Shown here one piece after another: positions 35,133-43,840 of a stretch of DNA of 64,000 nucleotides (positions are counted from its first letter, which is position 1; every line of letters starts with the position of its first letter). This stretch comes from Sphingobium amiense (lineage in GTDB: Bacteria; Pseudomonadota; Alphaproteobacteria; Sphingomonadales; Sphingomonadaceae). The stretch lies in the NCBI RefSeq assembly GCF_003967075.1, contig NZ_AP018664.1, forward strand, positions 868,001 to 932,000, written 5' to 3'. The position numbers were made by a program, and so were the translations under genes. The notes beneath the pieces were generated by a model. That model made no database searches. It had not been told where the DNA came from and saw only the letters and a list, made by a program, of their open reading frames with translations.

Positions 35133-36746
35133 ATGATGCTGGCCCCCGCCGGGGCCGGCGCTTCGGTCGATCCGGAGAGCGCGCTTCACGCCTATGCGCG
35201 GGCGCGGCTCGCCGATGGCGAAGGGGCGCTCGGCATGGCGGTGGAAAATTATCGCAACGCGCTGCGGCAAGACCCGGCACGGATCGAGATCGCCCGGCGG
35301 TCCTATGTGCAGGGGCTGGAAAGCGGGGACCGGGCGCTGGCGCTGCGGTCGGCGGCGCTGCTGGACGGCGCGGGTATGATGCCGCGCGACGGCACGCTGC
35401 TGCTGATCGGCGAAGCATTGGCGCGCAGGGACTGGGGCGGCGCTTCGGCGCTGGTCGACCGGATGACGGGCGAGGGCAATTTCGCATTCCTCGCGCCCAT
35501 CGTGCGAAGCTGGATCGCGCTTGGCGAGGGGCGTTATGCGCCGCCGGTCATCGAACCCAAGGACAGGTTCGCTGCGCTGGGCGCGCGCTATGTCGACGAA
35601 CATGCGGCATTGCAGACTATCATGAAGGGGGATGTGCAGGCCGCCGTCCCGATGATCCGCCGCGCTCTCGCGGTGCGGGGGCGGGATGGCGGGCCGCTGC
35701 GCATCGCCTTCGCCGCGCAACTGGCGGGCAAGGGCGCGAAGGCCGAAGCGCTGATGCTGCTGCCGGTGGGCGACCCGGATTTCGCGACGGCGCGCAGCGA
35801 CATCGGGAAGGGCCGTGTCCCTTCCGCGTCGATCACGCCCGCGCAGGGCTATGCCCGGCTGCTGGCCCGCATGGCCATCGACCTCGCTACCGATCCGGCG
35901 GGCGCGACGCTGGGCCTGCGGCTGGTGCGCATGGCGACCTTTGCCGATCCCGATGGCGCGGAAGGGCATATCCTGACCGCCCGTCTGCTGACGGGTCAGG
36001 AGCATGGCGCGGCAGCCGCCGCCGTTGCGCGCAATGTCGGGCCGAAAAGCTGGTTCGCTCCGTTCGCGCGCGCCGAACTCGTCGATGCGCTGGCGCAGGC
36101 GGGGGACAAGGAAGGGGCGCTGTCGCTGGCGCGCGCGCAGGCGGCGGAGCCGGGCGCAGCGCCCGAGCGGCAGGTGCGGCTGGGCCGCCTTCTTGCCGAC
36201 CAGCGCGATTTCGATGGAGCGGCGGCGGCGTTCCGGACCGCGCAGGCGGGCTTTGCCGATGGCAAGGTGCCGTGGACACTGCTGCTGTTCGAAGGCAGCG
36301 CGCTGGAACAGGGCAAACGCTGGGCGGAAGCGCGCAAGGTGCTGGAACAGGCCGCCATCATCGCTCCGGACGAGCCGATGGTGCTCAACTATCTTGGCTA
36401 TGCGCAGATCGAACGGCGACAGAATGTCGATGCTGCGCTGGCGCTCATCAAGAAAGCGAGCGCGCTGAGGCCCGACGATCCGACCATCGCGGATTCGCTG
36501 GGCTGGGCGCAGTTCGTCACGGGCGATGTCGATTCCGCCCTGCCGTCGCTGGAGCGGGCGGCGGTGGGCGCGCCAGCCGACGCGACGATCAACGAGCATC
36601 TGGGCGATGCGCTCTGGACGGCGGGCCGCCGTTACGAGGCGCGCTACGCCTGGGAGGCGGCGTCGGTCTATGCCGAAGGCGAGATCGCGGCGCGGCTGGC
36701 GGCCAAGCGCCGGGAAGGGCTGACCCCGGAATATGCCGCTCCCTGA
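35133..36746 (+). CDS. TPR repeat protein, probably exported; start uncertain
   Basis: The protein of about 537 residues is rich in TPR helices from start to end, for example RLADGEGALGMAVENYRNALRQD and the C-terminal block AALALIKKASALRPDDP with ADSLGWAQFVTGDVDSALPSLERA. No enzymatic motif is visible. The first ATG in this frame is at 35133, but a hydrophobic signal-peptide-like core (RRLAILPIAMMLAPAGAGA) starts upstream, where only ATA (35100) and CTG (35112) are possible initiators. Hence the true start is probably non-ATG. Its end overlaps ispE by 14 bases. TPR proteins of this kind often act in envelope biogenesis; the function here is unknown. Confidence 0.78.
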   Translation: MMLAPAGAGASVDPESALHAYARARLADGEGALGMAVENYRNALRQDPARIEIARRSYVQGLESGDRALALRSAALLDGAGMMPRDGTLLLIGEALARRDWGGASALVDRMTGEGNFAFLAPIVRSWIALGEGRYAPPVIEPKDRFAALGARYVDEHAALQTIMKGDVQAAVPMIRRALAVRGRDGGPLRIAFAAQLAGKGAKAEALMLLPVGDPDFATARSDIGKGRVPSASITPAQGYARLLARMAIDLATDPAGATLGLRLVRMATFADPDGAEGHILTARLLTGQEHGAAAAAVARNVGPKSWFAPFARAELVDALAQAGDKEGALSLARAQAAEPGAAPERQVRLGRLLADQRDFDGAAAAFRTAQAGFADGKVPWTLLLFEGSALEQGKRWAEARKVLEQAAIIAPDEPMVLNYLGYAQIERRQNVDAALALIKKASALRPDDPTIADSLGWAQFVTGDVDSALPSLERAAVGAPADATINEHLGDALWTAGRRYEARYAWEAASVYAEGEIAARLAAKRREGLTPEYAAP

Positions 36747-37611
36747 CATGGAGGTGGACGCGGGGATCATCGCCGAAACGGCCTATGCCAAGGTCAATGT
36801 CGCGCTCCATGTCCGGGCGCGGCGGGACGATGGCTATCATGCGCTGGAAAGCCTGTTCGTCTTCGCCGACCATGGCGATCATATCGTTGCATCGGAGAAT
36901 GAGGATGGCGCGATCGACCTCGCCATCGACGGGCCGTTCGGCGAAGGGCTGGACGCCGGTCCATCCAACCTTGTCATGCGGGCGGCGCGGGCGCTGCAAT
37001 CCTATCTGGGGACGGAGCGCGGCGCGGCTCTGCGGCTGACCAAGAGGCTTCCGGTCGCGTCCGGCATCGGCGGCGGGTCGGCGGATGCGGCGGCGACGCT
37101 GCGCCTGCTGGCGCGCCTATGGGACGCGCGGATCGGGCAGGACGAACTGGCGGCGCTGGCGCTCGACCTCGGGTCGGATGTGCCCGCCTGCCTCGACAGC
37201 GTCACGCAGATGGTGACGGGGCGGGGCGAGGGGCTGACGCGGCATAGCGTCGACGGGCTGGAGGGGATGCCGATGCTGCTGGTCAATCCGGGCGTCGGGG
37301 TTTCGACGGCGGCGGTGTTCGCCGGGTGGGACGGGCAGGACAGGGGCGCGCTGGACGCCAGCAGTCTGGACGCGCTGATCGGGCGGGGGCGGAACGATCT
37401 GGAACCGCCCGCGCGCGCCATAGCGCCGGTGATCGGTGACGTACTGGCGGTGCTGGGCGAAGCGCCCGGCGTGCGGCTGGCGCGCATGTCCGGTTCCGGT
37501 GCGACATGCTTTGCGCTGTTCGACAATCCTGCGCGGATGGCGGCGGCGGCCAGTCTGTGCCGCGCGCATCCGGGCTGGTGGGTGATGGAAACGGGAGTGC
37601 GTGGGGTGTGA
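36733..37611 (+). CDS. ispE: 4-diphosphocytidyl-2-C-methyl-D-erythritol kinase
   Basis: IspE phosphorylates CDP-methylerythritol in the MEP isoprenoid pathway. The GHMP-kinase features are complete: the N-terminal AYAKVNVALHVRARRDDGYH, the ATP loop LPVASGIGGGSADAAATL, and the C-terminal MSGSGATCFALF. The 292 residues are normal. Translation can start at 36733, overlapping the TPR gene, or at ATG 36748 right after it. It overlaps the next gene by 4 bases (GTGA). Confidence 0.95.
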   Translation: MPLPDMEVDAGIIAETAYAKVNVALHVRARRDDGYHALESLFVFADHGDHIVASENEDGAIDLAIDGPFGEGLDAGPSNLVMRAARALQSYLGTERGAALRLTKRLPVASGIGGGSADAAATLRLLARLWDARIGQDELAALALDLGSDVPACLDSVTQMVTGRGEGLTRHSVDGLEGMPMLLVNPGVGVSTAAVFAGWDGQDRGALDASSLDALIGRGRNDLEPPARAIAPVIGDVLAVLGEAPGVRLARMSGSGATCFALFDNPARMAAAASLCRAHPGWWVMETGVRGV

Positions 37612-38324
37612 GCGAAGCCTTTACACGGATCGACGGGGGCGGCCTCGACCTGCTGATCGTCGCGGACCATGCCTCCGCGCGCGTGCCGGATGACATCGAC
37701 CTTGGTATCGAGGCGGACCTGTTGCGCCAGCATGTCGCAATCGACATCGGCGTGGCGGAGGTCAGCCGCCTGCTGGCCGAACAACTGGGATGCACGGCGA
37801 TATTGGGCGGCGTCTCCCGCCTCGTCATCGACCTCAACCGGGAGGAAGATGCGCCGGGCCTGATGCCGGTGATGAGCGATGGCCACGCCATTCCCGGCAA
37901 TCGCGACGCAGACCCCGGCGCGCGGCTGCGACGCTTCCATCATCCCTATCATGCGGAAATTGCGAACGCGCTGGAGGGGATGGCTTCGCCCTTCATCCTT
38001 TCCGTCCACAGTTTTACGCCCCGGCTGATGGCCGACCCCGGTCAGCAGCGCCCTTGGGAGATCGGCATTCTCTATAATCAGGACGATCGCGCCGCGCGCA
38101 TCGCCATCCCGCTGCTCGAAGAGGCGGGGATGATCGTCGGCGACCAGCAGCCCTATTCGGGGCAGTTGCTCAACGCGACGATGAACCGCCACGCCGAAGC
38201 GAACGGCATTCCCTATCTGGGCGTCGAGATGCGGCAGGATCTGGTGAGCGATGCGGCAGGTCAGAAGCGCTTCTCCGACCTGCTCGGCCCGATTGTGCTC
38301 GCCTGCCGGAGCGCGCTGGCATGA
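37608..38324 (+). CDS. N-formylglutamate amidohydrolase family protein
   Basis: The 238-residue protein belongs to the N-formylglutamate amidohydrolase (HutG/FGase) superfamily. It has LLIVADHASARVPDDI near the N-terminus, LVIDLNRE, RRFHHPYHAEI and FILSVHSFTPRLM, which provide the histidines and acids of the zinc site. Family members hydrolyse N-formylglutamate in histidine degradation, but no hut gene is nearby, so the substrate here may differ. The GTG start is inside the ispE stop region. It ends overlapping a small lipoprotein gene by 4 bases. Confidence 0.86.
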   Translation: MSEAFTRIDGGGLDLLIVADHASARVPDDIDLGIEADLLRQHVAIDIGVAEVSRLLAEQLGCTAILGGVSRLVIDLNREEDAPGLMPVMSDGHAIPGNRDADPGARLRRFHHPYHAEIANALEGMASPFILSVHSFTPRLMADPGQQRPWEIGILYNQDDRAARIAIPLLEEAGMIVGDQQPYSGQLLNATMNRHAEANGIPYLGVEMRQDLVSDAAGQKRFSDLLGPIVLACRSALA

Positions 38325-38656
38325 GGGAGGCGTGGGTTCTTGCCGCGCTGCTGGTGGCGGGCTGTGACCGGGCCGGTTCCGGTTCCCCTGCGGGCGAGGC
38401 GCCGGACGAGCGGATCGAGTGCAGGGCTTCGGGCGGATGGGCGCGCGACTGCACGGTGGAGCGCGAAGGCGACACGCTGACCATCCGCCATGCGGACGGC
38501 GGCTTCCGCAGGCTGCGCATCCTGACCGACGGGCGCGGGCTGGAGGCGGCCGACGGTGCGGAAGGCGCGAAGGTCACGATCATCGACGGACAGCGGATCG
38601 AAGTGACGGTGGGTGCGGAAGGCTATCGCCTGCCCGTCAGGATCGCGGGCCGGTGA
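38321..38656 (+). CDS. Small predicted lipoprotein of unknown function
   Basis: The 111-residue protein has a lipoprotein signal peptide with lipobox LVAGC (C15), then a short soluble domain. The domain contains two cysteines (IECRASGGWARDCTVER) likely forming a disulfide, and a beta-rich stretch, TLTIRHADGGFRRLRILTDG. I recognise no family. It sits in an overlapping chain between the formylglutamate hydrolase and nnrE/D, with 4- and 1-base overlaps, so it is co-translated with metabolic repair genes. Confidence 0.72.
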   Translation: MREAWVLAALLVAGCDRAGSGSPAGEAPDERIECRASGGWARDCTVEREGDTLTIRHADGGFRRLRILTDGRGLEAADGAEGAKVTIIDGQRIEVTVGAEGYRLPVRIAGR

Positions 38657-40047
38657 TGGACGGGCCGCCGATCCTCACCGCAATGCAGATGCGGGCGGCG
38701 GAACAGGCGGCCTTTGATGCCGGGACCGACCCCTATGCGCTGATGGAAAAGGCGGGCGCGGGCGCGGCGGAAATCATCTGGCGGACCGGGCACAGGCGCG
38801 ACACGCTGGTGCTGTGCGGGCCGGGGAATAATGGCGGCGACGGCTTCGTCATCGCCCGGCTGCTGCGAGACAGGGGCGTGACTGTCCGCGTGGCGGCATT
38901 GGGGGAAAGCCGAACCGCATCGGCGCAGCGGGCAAGAGTGGCGTGGGACGGTCCGGTCGAGGATATGTTGATCGCCGCCGGTGCCGGGCAGGTGGTCGAT
39001 GCGCTCTTCGGCACCGGCCTGACGCGGGGGCTGGAAGCGCCGGTTGCCGCGCGGCTGTGTGAGCTGGTCGAAGGGGCGACGCTCTCCCACGCTGTCGACC
39101 TGCCGAGCGGGGTGGGTGGCGACGATGGCGCGCTGCTGTCGGATGTGCCGCGTTACGGGATCTGCGTGGCGCTGGGCGCTTTCAAGCCTGCGCATCTTCT
39201 CTATCCGGCGGCGGGACAGGCGGGTCGGCTGGCGCTCGTCGATCTGGGCATTTCGTTACCGGGCACAGTCCGCCGCCTCGGTTCCCCGGCGCTGACGATG
39301 CCCGGCCCTGACGCTCATAAATATAATCGCGGGCTGGTGGTCGTCATCGGCGGCGGCATGGCGGGCGCGAGCCAGCTTGCGGCGGTGGCGGCGGCGCGTT
39401 CGGGGGCGGGGGCCGTGCGTCGGCTCGCTATCGGCGGGATGGTGGCGGAGCCGCACGCGATCATCCAGCGACGGGCGGAGCAGGGCGATGCCGTGGCTCG
39501 GGAACTGGAGGACGAACGGATCGGTGCGGTGCTGGCGGGGCCGGGCCTTGGCCTCGACCAAGAGGCTGGCGGGCGGCTGACAGCGGCGCTGGGATCGGGG
39601 CGACCGCTGGTGCTGGACGCCGATGCGCTGACATGGGCAGCGAAGGACGCCGCCCTTTCCGTGCCTGGGGGAAGCATCCTGACGCCGCATGAGGGCGAGT
39701 TTCAACGGCTTTTCGGCGATCTTCGGGGCAGCAAGGTCGACCGCGCGCTGGCGGCGGCGCTGCGGGTCGGGAGCGTGGTGGTCTATAAGGGACCGGACAC
39801 CGTCATCGCCGCGCCGGACGGGCGCGCGAGAGTGGCGAGCGGCGGTTCGACATGGCTTTCGACCGCCGGAACGGGCGACGTGCTGGCGGGGCTGGCCGCC
39901 GGGCGGCTGGCGGTGACGGGCGATCCGTTCCGGGCGGCCTGCGAAGCGGTGTGGCTGCATGGCGAGGCGGCGCGGCGGAGCGGAGCGGCTTTCATCGCGG
40001 ACGATTTGCTCCGCGCGCTGCCAGCGGCTATCGCCGCGCGATTGTGA
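38656..40047 (+). CDS. nnr: Bifunctional NAD(P)H-hydrate repair enzyme (epimerase and dehydratase)
   Basis: This protein repairs hydrated NAD(P)H. The N-terminal NnrE epimerase domain has LCGPGNNGGDGFV at about residues 53-66, as in YjeF_N. The C-terminal NnrD dehydratase domain, ribokinase-like, has KYNRGLVVVIGGGMAGASQLA, GPGLGLD, LDADALT and the STAGTGDVLAG motif. At 463 residues both halves are complete. The ATG at 38656 overlaps the preceding stop by one base; the upstream open extension was rejected. Confidence 0.95.
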   Translation: MDGPPILTAMQMRAAEQAAFDAGTDPYALMEKAGAGAAEIIWRTGHRRDTLVLCGPGNNGGDGFVIARLLRDRGVTVRVAALGESRTASAQRARVAWDGPVEDMLIAAGAGQVVDALFGTGLTRGLEAPVAARLCELVEGATLSHAVDLPSGVGGDDGALLSDVPRYGICVALGAFKPAHLLYPAAGQAGRLALVDLGISLPGTVRRLGSPALTMPGPDAHKYNRGLVVVIGGGMAGASQLAAVAAARSGAGAVRRLAIGGMVAEPHAIIQRRAEQGDAVARELEDERIGAVLAGPGLGLDQEAGGRLTAALGSGRPLVLDADALTWAAKDAALSVPGGSILTPHEGEFQRLFGDLRGSKVDRALAAALRVGSVVVYKGPDTVIAAPDGRARVASGGSTWLSTAGTGDVLAGLAAGRLAVTGDPFRAACEAVWLHGEAARRSGAAFIADDLLRALPAAIAARL

Positions 40048-41246
40048 GCGACAGCGACGTAGACAGCATCATCCGCATTGCGGCGAAAGGCGACGGCGTC
40101 ACCGCCGACGGCCGCCACTTTCCCCTGACTGCGCCGGGCGACCGGGTGGATCGCGATGGAGCTGTCCACTTCGGTGTCCACCATGCGACGCCGCCCTGTG
40201 TTCATTTCCCGGCATGCGGCGGGTGCCGGCTGCAACATCTGGACGAGGAAAGCTACGCCGACTTCGTGACCGGGCGGGTCGTGGGGGCGTTGGCGGGACA
40301 GGGGTTGGAGGCAGGCACGGTCATGCTGCCGCATCTCTCACCACCCCGGACCCGGCGGCGGGCGGCGCTGCGCGCGGCGCGGTCGGGCAAGCGGGTGACG
40401 ATCGGTTTCGCGGAGGAGGGGAGTCACACGCTCATCGACCTTTCGATGTGCGAAATTCTGGACCCGCGCCTGTTTGCGCTGGTCGCACCGCTGCGCGGGT
40501 TGCTGGCGTCGATCCTGCCGGACCGGCGTGCGGCGCATGTGAAGATGTCGCTGATCGACCAGGGGGTCGATCTGCTGCTGGAAGGCGTCAGGGTCGAGGG
40601 GCTGGCAGCGGACGAGGCGCTGGGCGATTTCGCGCGGGCGCAGGGTCTGGCGCGCCTCACCATCGACGAGGGGGACGGGCCGCAGACGCGCTGGGAGCCG
40701 GAGCCTGCGACGATCAGCTTCGGCGGCGTTCCGGTCGGTTTTCCGCCCTTCGCCTTTCTCCAGGCGACGCCCGATGGCGAGGCGGCGCTGGTGGAGGCGG
40801 TGCGGGACGCCCTGCCGGAGAGCGGCGCGATCGCCGACCTGTTCTGCGGGCTTGGCACTTTCGTGCTGTCTGTGGGCGCGCGCCCTGCCTATGCGGCGGA
40901 GGGCGCGCGCGACGTGATCCTGTCGCTGAAGGCCGGCGCGGGGCGGGCGCAAAGGCGGGTGGCGGCGGACCATCGCGACCTGTTCAGGCGGCCGCTGATG
41001 CCCGAGGAGCTGAACCGCTTCGCCGCCGTCATCCTCGATCCGCCCCGTGCCGGCGCGCGCGAGCAGGTGTTGCAACTGGCGCAGTCGGCGGTGCCGGTCA
41101 TCGCCTATGTGTCGTGCAATCCGGCGAGCTTTGCGCGGGATGCGGCGCATCTCGTCACGGCGGGCTATCGCCTTGAAAGCGTCAAGCCGGTGGGCCAGTT
41201 CCGCTGGTCGACCCATGTGGAAATGGTCGGAATCTTCCGTCGGTAA
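40044..41246 (+). CDS. SAM-dependent RNA m5U methyltransferase family protein (RlmD/TrmA type)
   Basis: The 400-residue protein has the [4Fe-4S]-binding cysteines of the RumA family at about C52, C58, C61 (PCVHFPACGGC) and C136 (LSMCEIL). The SAM-binding motif DLFCGLGTF, the DPPRAGA motif and the catalytic-cysteine region YVSCNPASFARD are all present. Family members make 5-methyluridine in 23S rRNA or tRNA. It has no N-terminal TRAM domain of full length, which is seen in several alphaproteobacterial homologues. Exact target is unassigned. The GTG overlaps nnr by 4 bases, and it closes this operon. Confidence 0.88.
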   Translation: MSDSDVDSIIRIAAKGDGVTADGRHFPLTAPGDRVDRDGAVHFGVHHATPPCVHFPACGGCRLQHLDEESYADFVTGRVVGALAGQGLEAGTVMLPHLSPPRTRRRAALRAARSGKRVTIGFAEEGSHTLIDLSMCEILDPRLFALVAPLRGLLASILPDRRAAHVKMSLIDQGVDLLLEGVRVEGLAADEALGDFARAQGLARLTIDEGDGPQTRWEPEPATISFGGVPVGFPPFAFLQATPDGEAALVEAVRDALPESGAIADLFCGLGTFVLSVGARPAYAAEGARDVILSLKAGAGRAQRRVAADHRDLFRRPLMPEELNRFAAVILDPPRAGAREQVLQLAQSAVPVIAYVSCNPASFARDAAHLVTAGYRLESVKPVGQFRWSTHVEMVGIFRR

Positions 41247-41255
41247 GGGAAAGCC

Positions 41256-41278
41256 CCGCCGCTTTGGGCAAGCGGCGG
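41256..41278. terminator. Bidirectional intrinsic terminator
   Basis: A 9-bp inverted repeat (CCGCCGCTT and AAGCGGCGG, 5-base loop) fills the 42-base gap between the convergent methyltransferase gene and ornithine decarboxylase. No long U tract follows on either strand, so it is a modest terminator. Confidence 0.6.
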
Positions 41279-41288
41279 AGCGAATGGC

Positions 41289-42494
41289 TTATTTGCCGAG
41301 CTTGATGATCGTGGCGCGGCGGCGCGGCGTCACGCTTTCGGTGTAGAGACTGGCCATCGGCTCATCCTCCACCTCGATGGTCGCGTCCGACGTGAAGCCA
41401 TTGAAGCCGGTCCGCATCGCCGCGCCATAAGCGCCGAGCATCCCGATCTCTATATAATCGCCCGCCTGCACGTCCGCCGGGAGCATGAACGGGCCGACCA
41501 TATGGTCCATGTCGTCGCAGGTGGGGCCGTAGAAGGCGAAGCCCTCCATCGGCTCGATGCCCGCCTCATCGCGCAGCAGCTCGACCGGGAAGCGCCAGCC
41601 AAGGTGCGCCGCGTCGAACAGCGCGCCATAGGCGCCGTCATTGATATAGAGTTCGTTGCCGCGGCGGCGCTCCACGCGCACCACGACCGAGCTGTATTCG
41701 GCGGACAGCGCCCGGCCCGGCTCGCACCAGAGTTCGGACGAATAGCTGACCGGCAGGCTTTCGAAGCCGCGATGGATCGCCTCGAAATAATGTTCGAGCG
41801 CGACCGGCTCCATGCCCGGATAAACCGAAGGGAAGCCGCCGCCGACGTCGATGATGTCGACCGTGACCGCCGCTTCGACGATGGCGGCGCGCACGCGCTC
41901 GATGGCGTCGCTATAGGCCTGCGGGCTCATCGCCTGGCTGCCGACATGGAAGCAGATGCCGAGCGCATCCGCCGCCTGCCGGGTGGCCATCAGCAATTCG
42001 CGCGTTTCGCCGGGTTCCGCGCCGAATTTCGACGCGAGCGAGAGTTCGCTATGCTCCGACGACACGCGCAGGCGCACGCACAGTTCCAGATCGGTCGCAT
42101 CGCCCGTGGCGCGCATGATCTTTTCCAGCTCGTCCATCGAATCGAGCGAGAAGGTGCGAACGCCGTAGCGGTGATAGGCTTCGGCGATGGCTTCCTCAGC
42201 CTTCACCGGGTGCATGAAGCAGAGCTTGGCCTGCGCGCCCATGGCAGCGAGCGAATCCGCAACAAGCCGCACTTCGGCGATGGAGGCCACGTCGAAATGC
42301 GTGATCCCCGCTGCGTAAAGCGTGCGGATCAGGTCGGGAGACGGGTTCGCCTTGACCGCATAGAGAGACCGTCCCGGAAACTTCTCGACAAAGAAGCGGG
42401 CGGCCCGCGCAGCGGCGTCGGGACGAATCAGCGTTACCGGTGCTGCCGGTTTGAGGGCGGTCGCTACCCCCAGCGCGCTATGATGCTTGTGCAA
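41289..42494 (-). CDS. speC: Ornithine/lysine decarboxylase (alanine-racemase fold, type III)
   Basis: The 401-residue PLP enzyme converts ornithine to putrescine, and may accept lysine. It has the Schiff-base lysine in YAVKANPSP (K48), FHVGSQ (H183), the glycine-rich DVGGGFPSVYPG, EPGRALSAEY and the active-site cysteine in FYGPTCDDMD (C326). This is the eukaryotic-like group IV ODC fold, unlike the large E. coli SpeC, so the symbol is functional. Translation begins at TTG 42494, 9 bases after GGAGG. That Shine-Dalgarno is embedded in a 10-bp leader stem. Confidence 0.9.
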   Translation of the reverse strand: MHKHHSALGVATALKPAAPVTLIRPDAAARAARFFVEKFPGRSLYAVKANPSPDLIRTLYAAGITHFDVASIAEVRLVADSLAAMGAQAKLCFMHPVKAEEAIAEAYHRYGVRTFSLDSMDELEKIMRATGDATDLELCVRLRVSSEHSELSLASKFGAEPGETRELLMATRQAADALGICFHVGSQAMSPQAYSDAIERVRAAIVEAAVTVDIIDVGGGFPSVYPGMEPVALEHYFEAIHRGFESLPVSYSSELWCEPGRALSAEYSSVVVRVERRRGNELYINDGAYGALFDAAHLGWRFPVELLRDEAGIEPMEGFAFYGPTCDDMDHMVGPFMLPADVQAGDYIEIGMLGAYGAAMRTGFNGFTSDATIEVEDEPMASLYTESVTPRRRATIIKLGK

Positions 42495-42600
42495 CTCAAG
42501 GGACCTCCAGTGTAGTTCAGGCGAATAAGCTGCCTTGCGGTGGAAGTCCCATGGGGCAGCGGACGGTCGATATATGCCGAGGGGTCCCCCCTGTAAAGCG
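42495..42600 (-). promoter_or_regulatory. speF-like leader RNA upstream of ornithine decarboxylase
   Basis: The leader contains a perfect 10-bp stem, G:U included, between GGGACUUCCA (42550-42541) and UGGAGGUCCC (42509-42500). Its right arm contains the ribosome-binding GGAGG. The pairing would block translation, and the 31-base intervening segment could form an alternative structure. An RNA motif called speF is known upstream of this gene class in alphaproteobacteria, so this is probably a member. I do not have the alignment, so the class label rests on position and layout. A polyamine-dependent switch is an inference. Confidence 0.68.
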
Positions 42601-42641
42601 CATGCGTAAATTTTGTTGCGCCGGAGGCTGTAAACTGTGCG

Positions 42642-43814
42642 TCAGGAAAGGCGAGCTTTGAAGTCATTGTAGCTAAAGGATTTTATCTCTCGCAATTCGT
42701 CTGTTTCGCTGTTCCAGAGCCAGATCGCGGGGAGGGGCACGCCGTTGAAGGTATTGGTCTTGACCATCGAATAATGCCCCTGATCGAGGAAGGCGATGCG
42801 CGCCCCCGGTTCCGCGCCGCCGGGGATTCGATAATCGCCGATGATGTCGCCCGCGAGGCAGGAAGGGCCGCCCAGCCGCGTGACCGGACCCTCGCTCTCC
42901 TCATGCAGCATGGCGGGGCGATAGGGCGCCTCGATCACGTCGGGCATGTGGCAGGTGGCGCTGATATCGGTGATGGCGACGGGCATGCCGTTGTCGATCA
43001 CGTCGAGGATTTCGCCCACGAGAATGCCCGCGTCTAGCGCCATCGCTTCGCCCGGTTCGATATAGAGGGTAAGGCCGGTCTGCGCCCTGATGCGTTGCAG
43101 GAAGGCGACGAGATCGTCGATCTGGTAGTCGGCGCGGGTGACGTGATGGCCACCGCCGAAGTTCAGCCATTTGAGATGGGGAACATGCGGCATCACGCGC
43201 GATTCGATGGCGTCCCATGTCCGTTGCAGCGGCAGGAAATCCTGTTCGCACAGATTATGGATGTGGAGGCCGGATACCCCTTCGAGATGTTCGGGCATGA
43301 GCTGGTCGATGGGAAAGCCGAGGCGGCTGTGCGGTTGCGACGGGTCATATTTAGGGACTTCGCCCTCCGCATGGAGCGGGTTAAGGCGCAGGCCGATGTC
43401 GAAGTTCACACCGTTGCTGCGGGCCGCGTCGATGACCGGCTTCATGCGCGCGATCTGGCCGGGGCTGTTGAAGATCACATGATCGCTGATCTTGAGGATT
43501 TCGGCGAGATCGTCGGGCTTGTAGGCGGCGCAATAGGTCGCGACTTCGCCCCCATATTCCTCGCGGCCGAGGCGCGCTTCGTAGATGCCGGACGCGCAGA
43601 CGCCGTCCAAATATTCGGCGACCACTCCGCCCAGCGACCACATGGAGAAGGCCTTCAGCGCGCCCAGCACCTTTATCCCCGCGCGGTCGCCGATGTCGCG
43701 CAGGACGGACAGGTTCCGCCGGATCGCGGCTTCATCCACCACGAAGGCGGGCGAGGGGACGCGGTAGAGGTCGAAGCGGGCGAAAGCGGCGGGATCGCCG
43801 GCGCGGGTTTCCAT
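42642..43814 (-). CDS. nspC: Carboxynorspermidine/carboxyspermidine decarboxylase
   Basis: This PLP enzyme decarboxylates carboxy(nor)spermidine, the last step of the aspartate-semialdehyde-dependent route to (nor)spermidine. The 390-residue protein has the lysine motif LGALKAFSMWS (K54) and HIHNLCEQDF. It also has LNFGGGHHVTRADY, YIEPGEAMALD and the C-terminal FNGVPLPAIWLW, which are typical of NspC rather than diaminopimelate decarboxylase. It lies between the dehydrogenase gene and ornithine decarboxylase on the same strand. A palindromic repeat separates it from the former. Confidence 0.92.
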   Translation of the reverse strand: METRAGDPAAFARFDLYRVPSPAFVVDEAAIRRNLSVLRDIGDRAGIKVLGALKAFSMWSLGGVVAEYLDGVCASGIYEARLGREEYGGEVATYCAAYKPDDLAEILKISDHVIFNSPGQIARMKPVIDAARSNGVNFDIGLRLNPLHAEGEVPKYDPSQPHSRLGFPIDQLMPEHLEGVSGLHIHNLCEQDFLPLQRTWDAIESRVMPHVPHLKWLNFGGGHHVTRADYQIDDLVAFLQRIRAQTGLTLYIEPGEAMALDAGILVGEILDVIDNGMPVAITDISATCHMPDVIEAPYRPAMLHEESEGPVTRLGGPSCLAGDIIGDYRIPGGAEPGARIAFLDQGHYSMVKTNTFNGVPLPAIWLWNSETDELREIKSFSYNDFKARLS

Positions 43815-43840
43815 GGGTCGTTCACCTAGCCTGCCCCACC

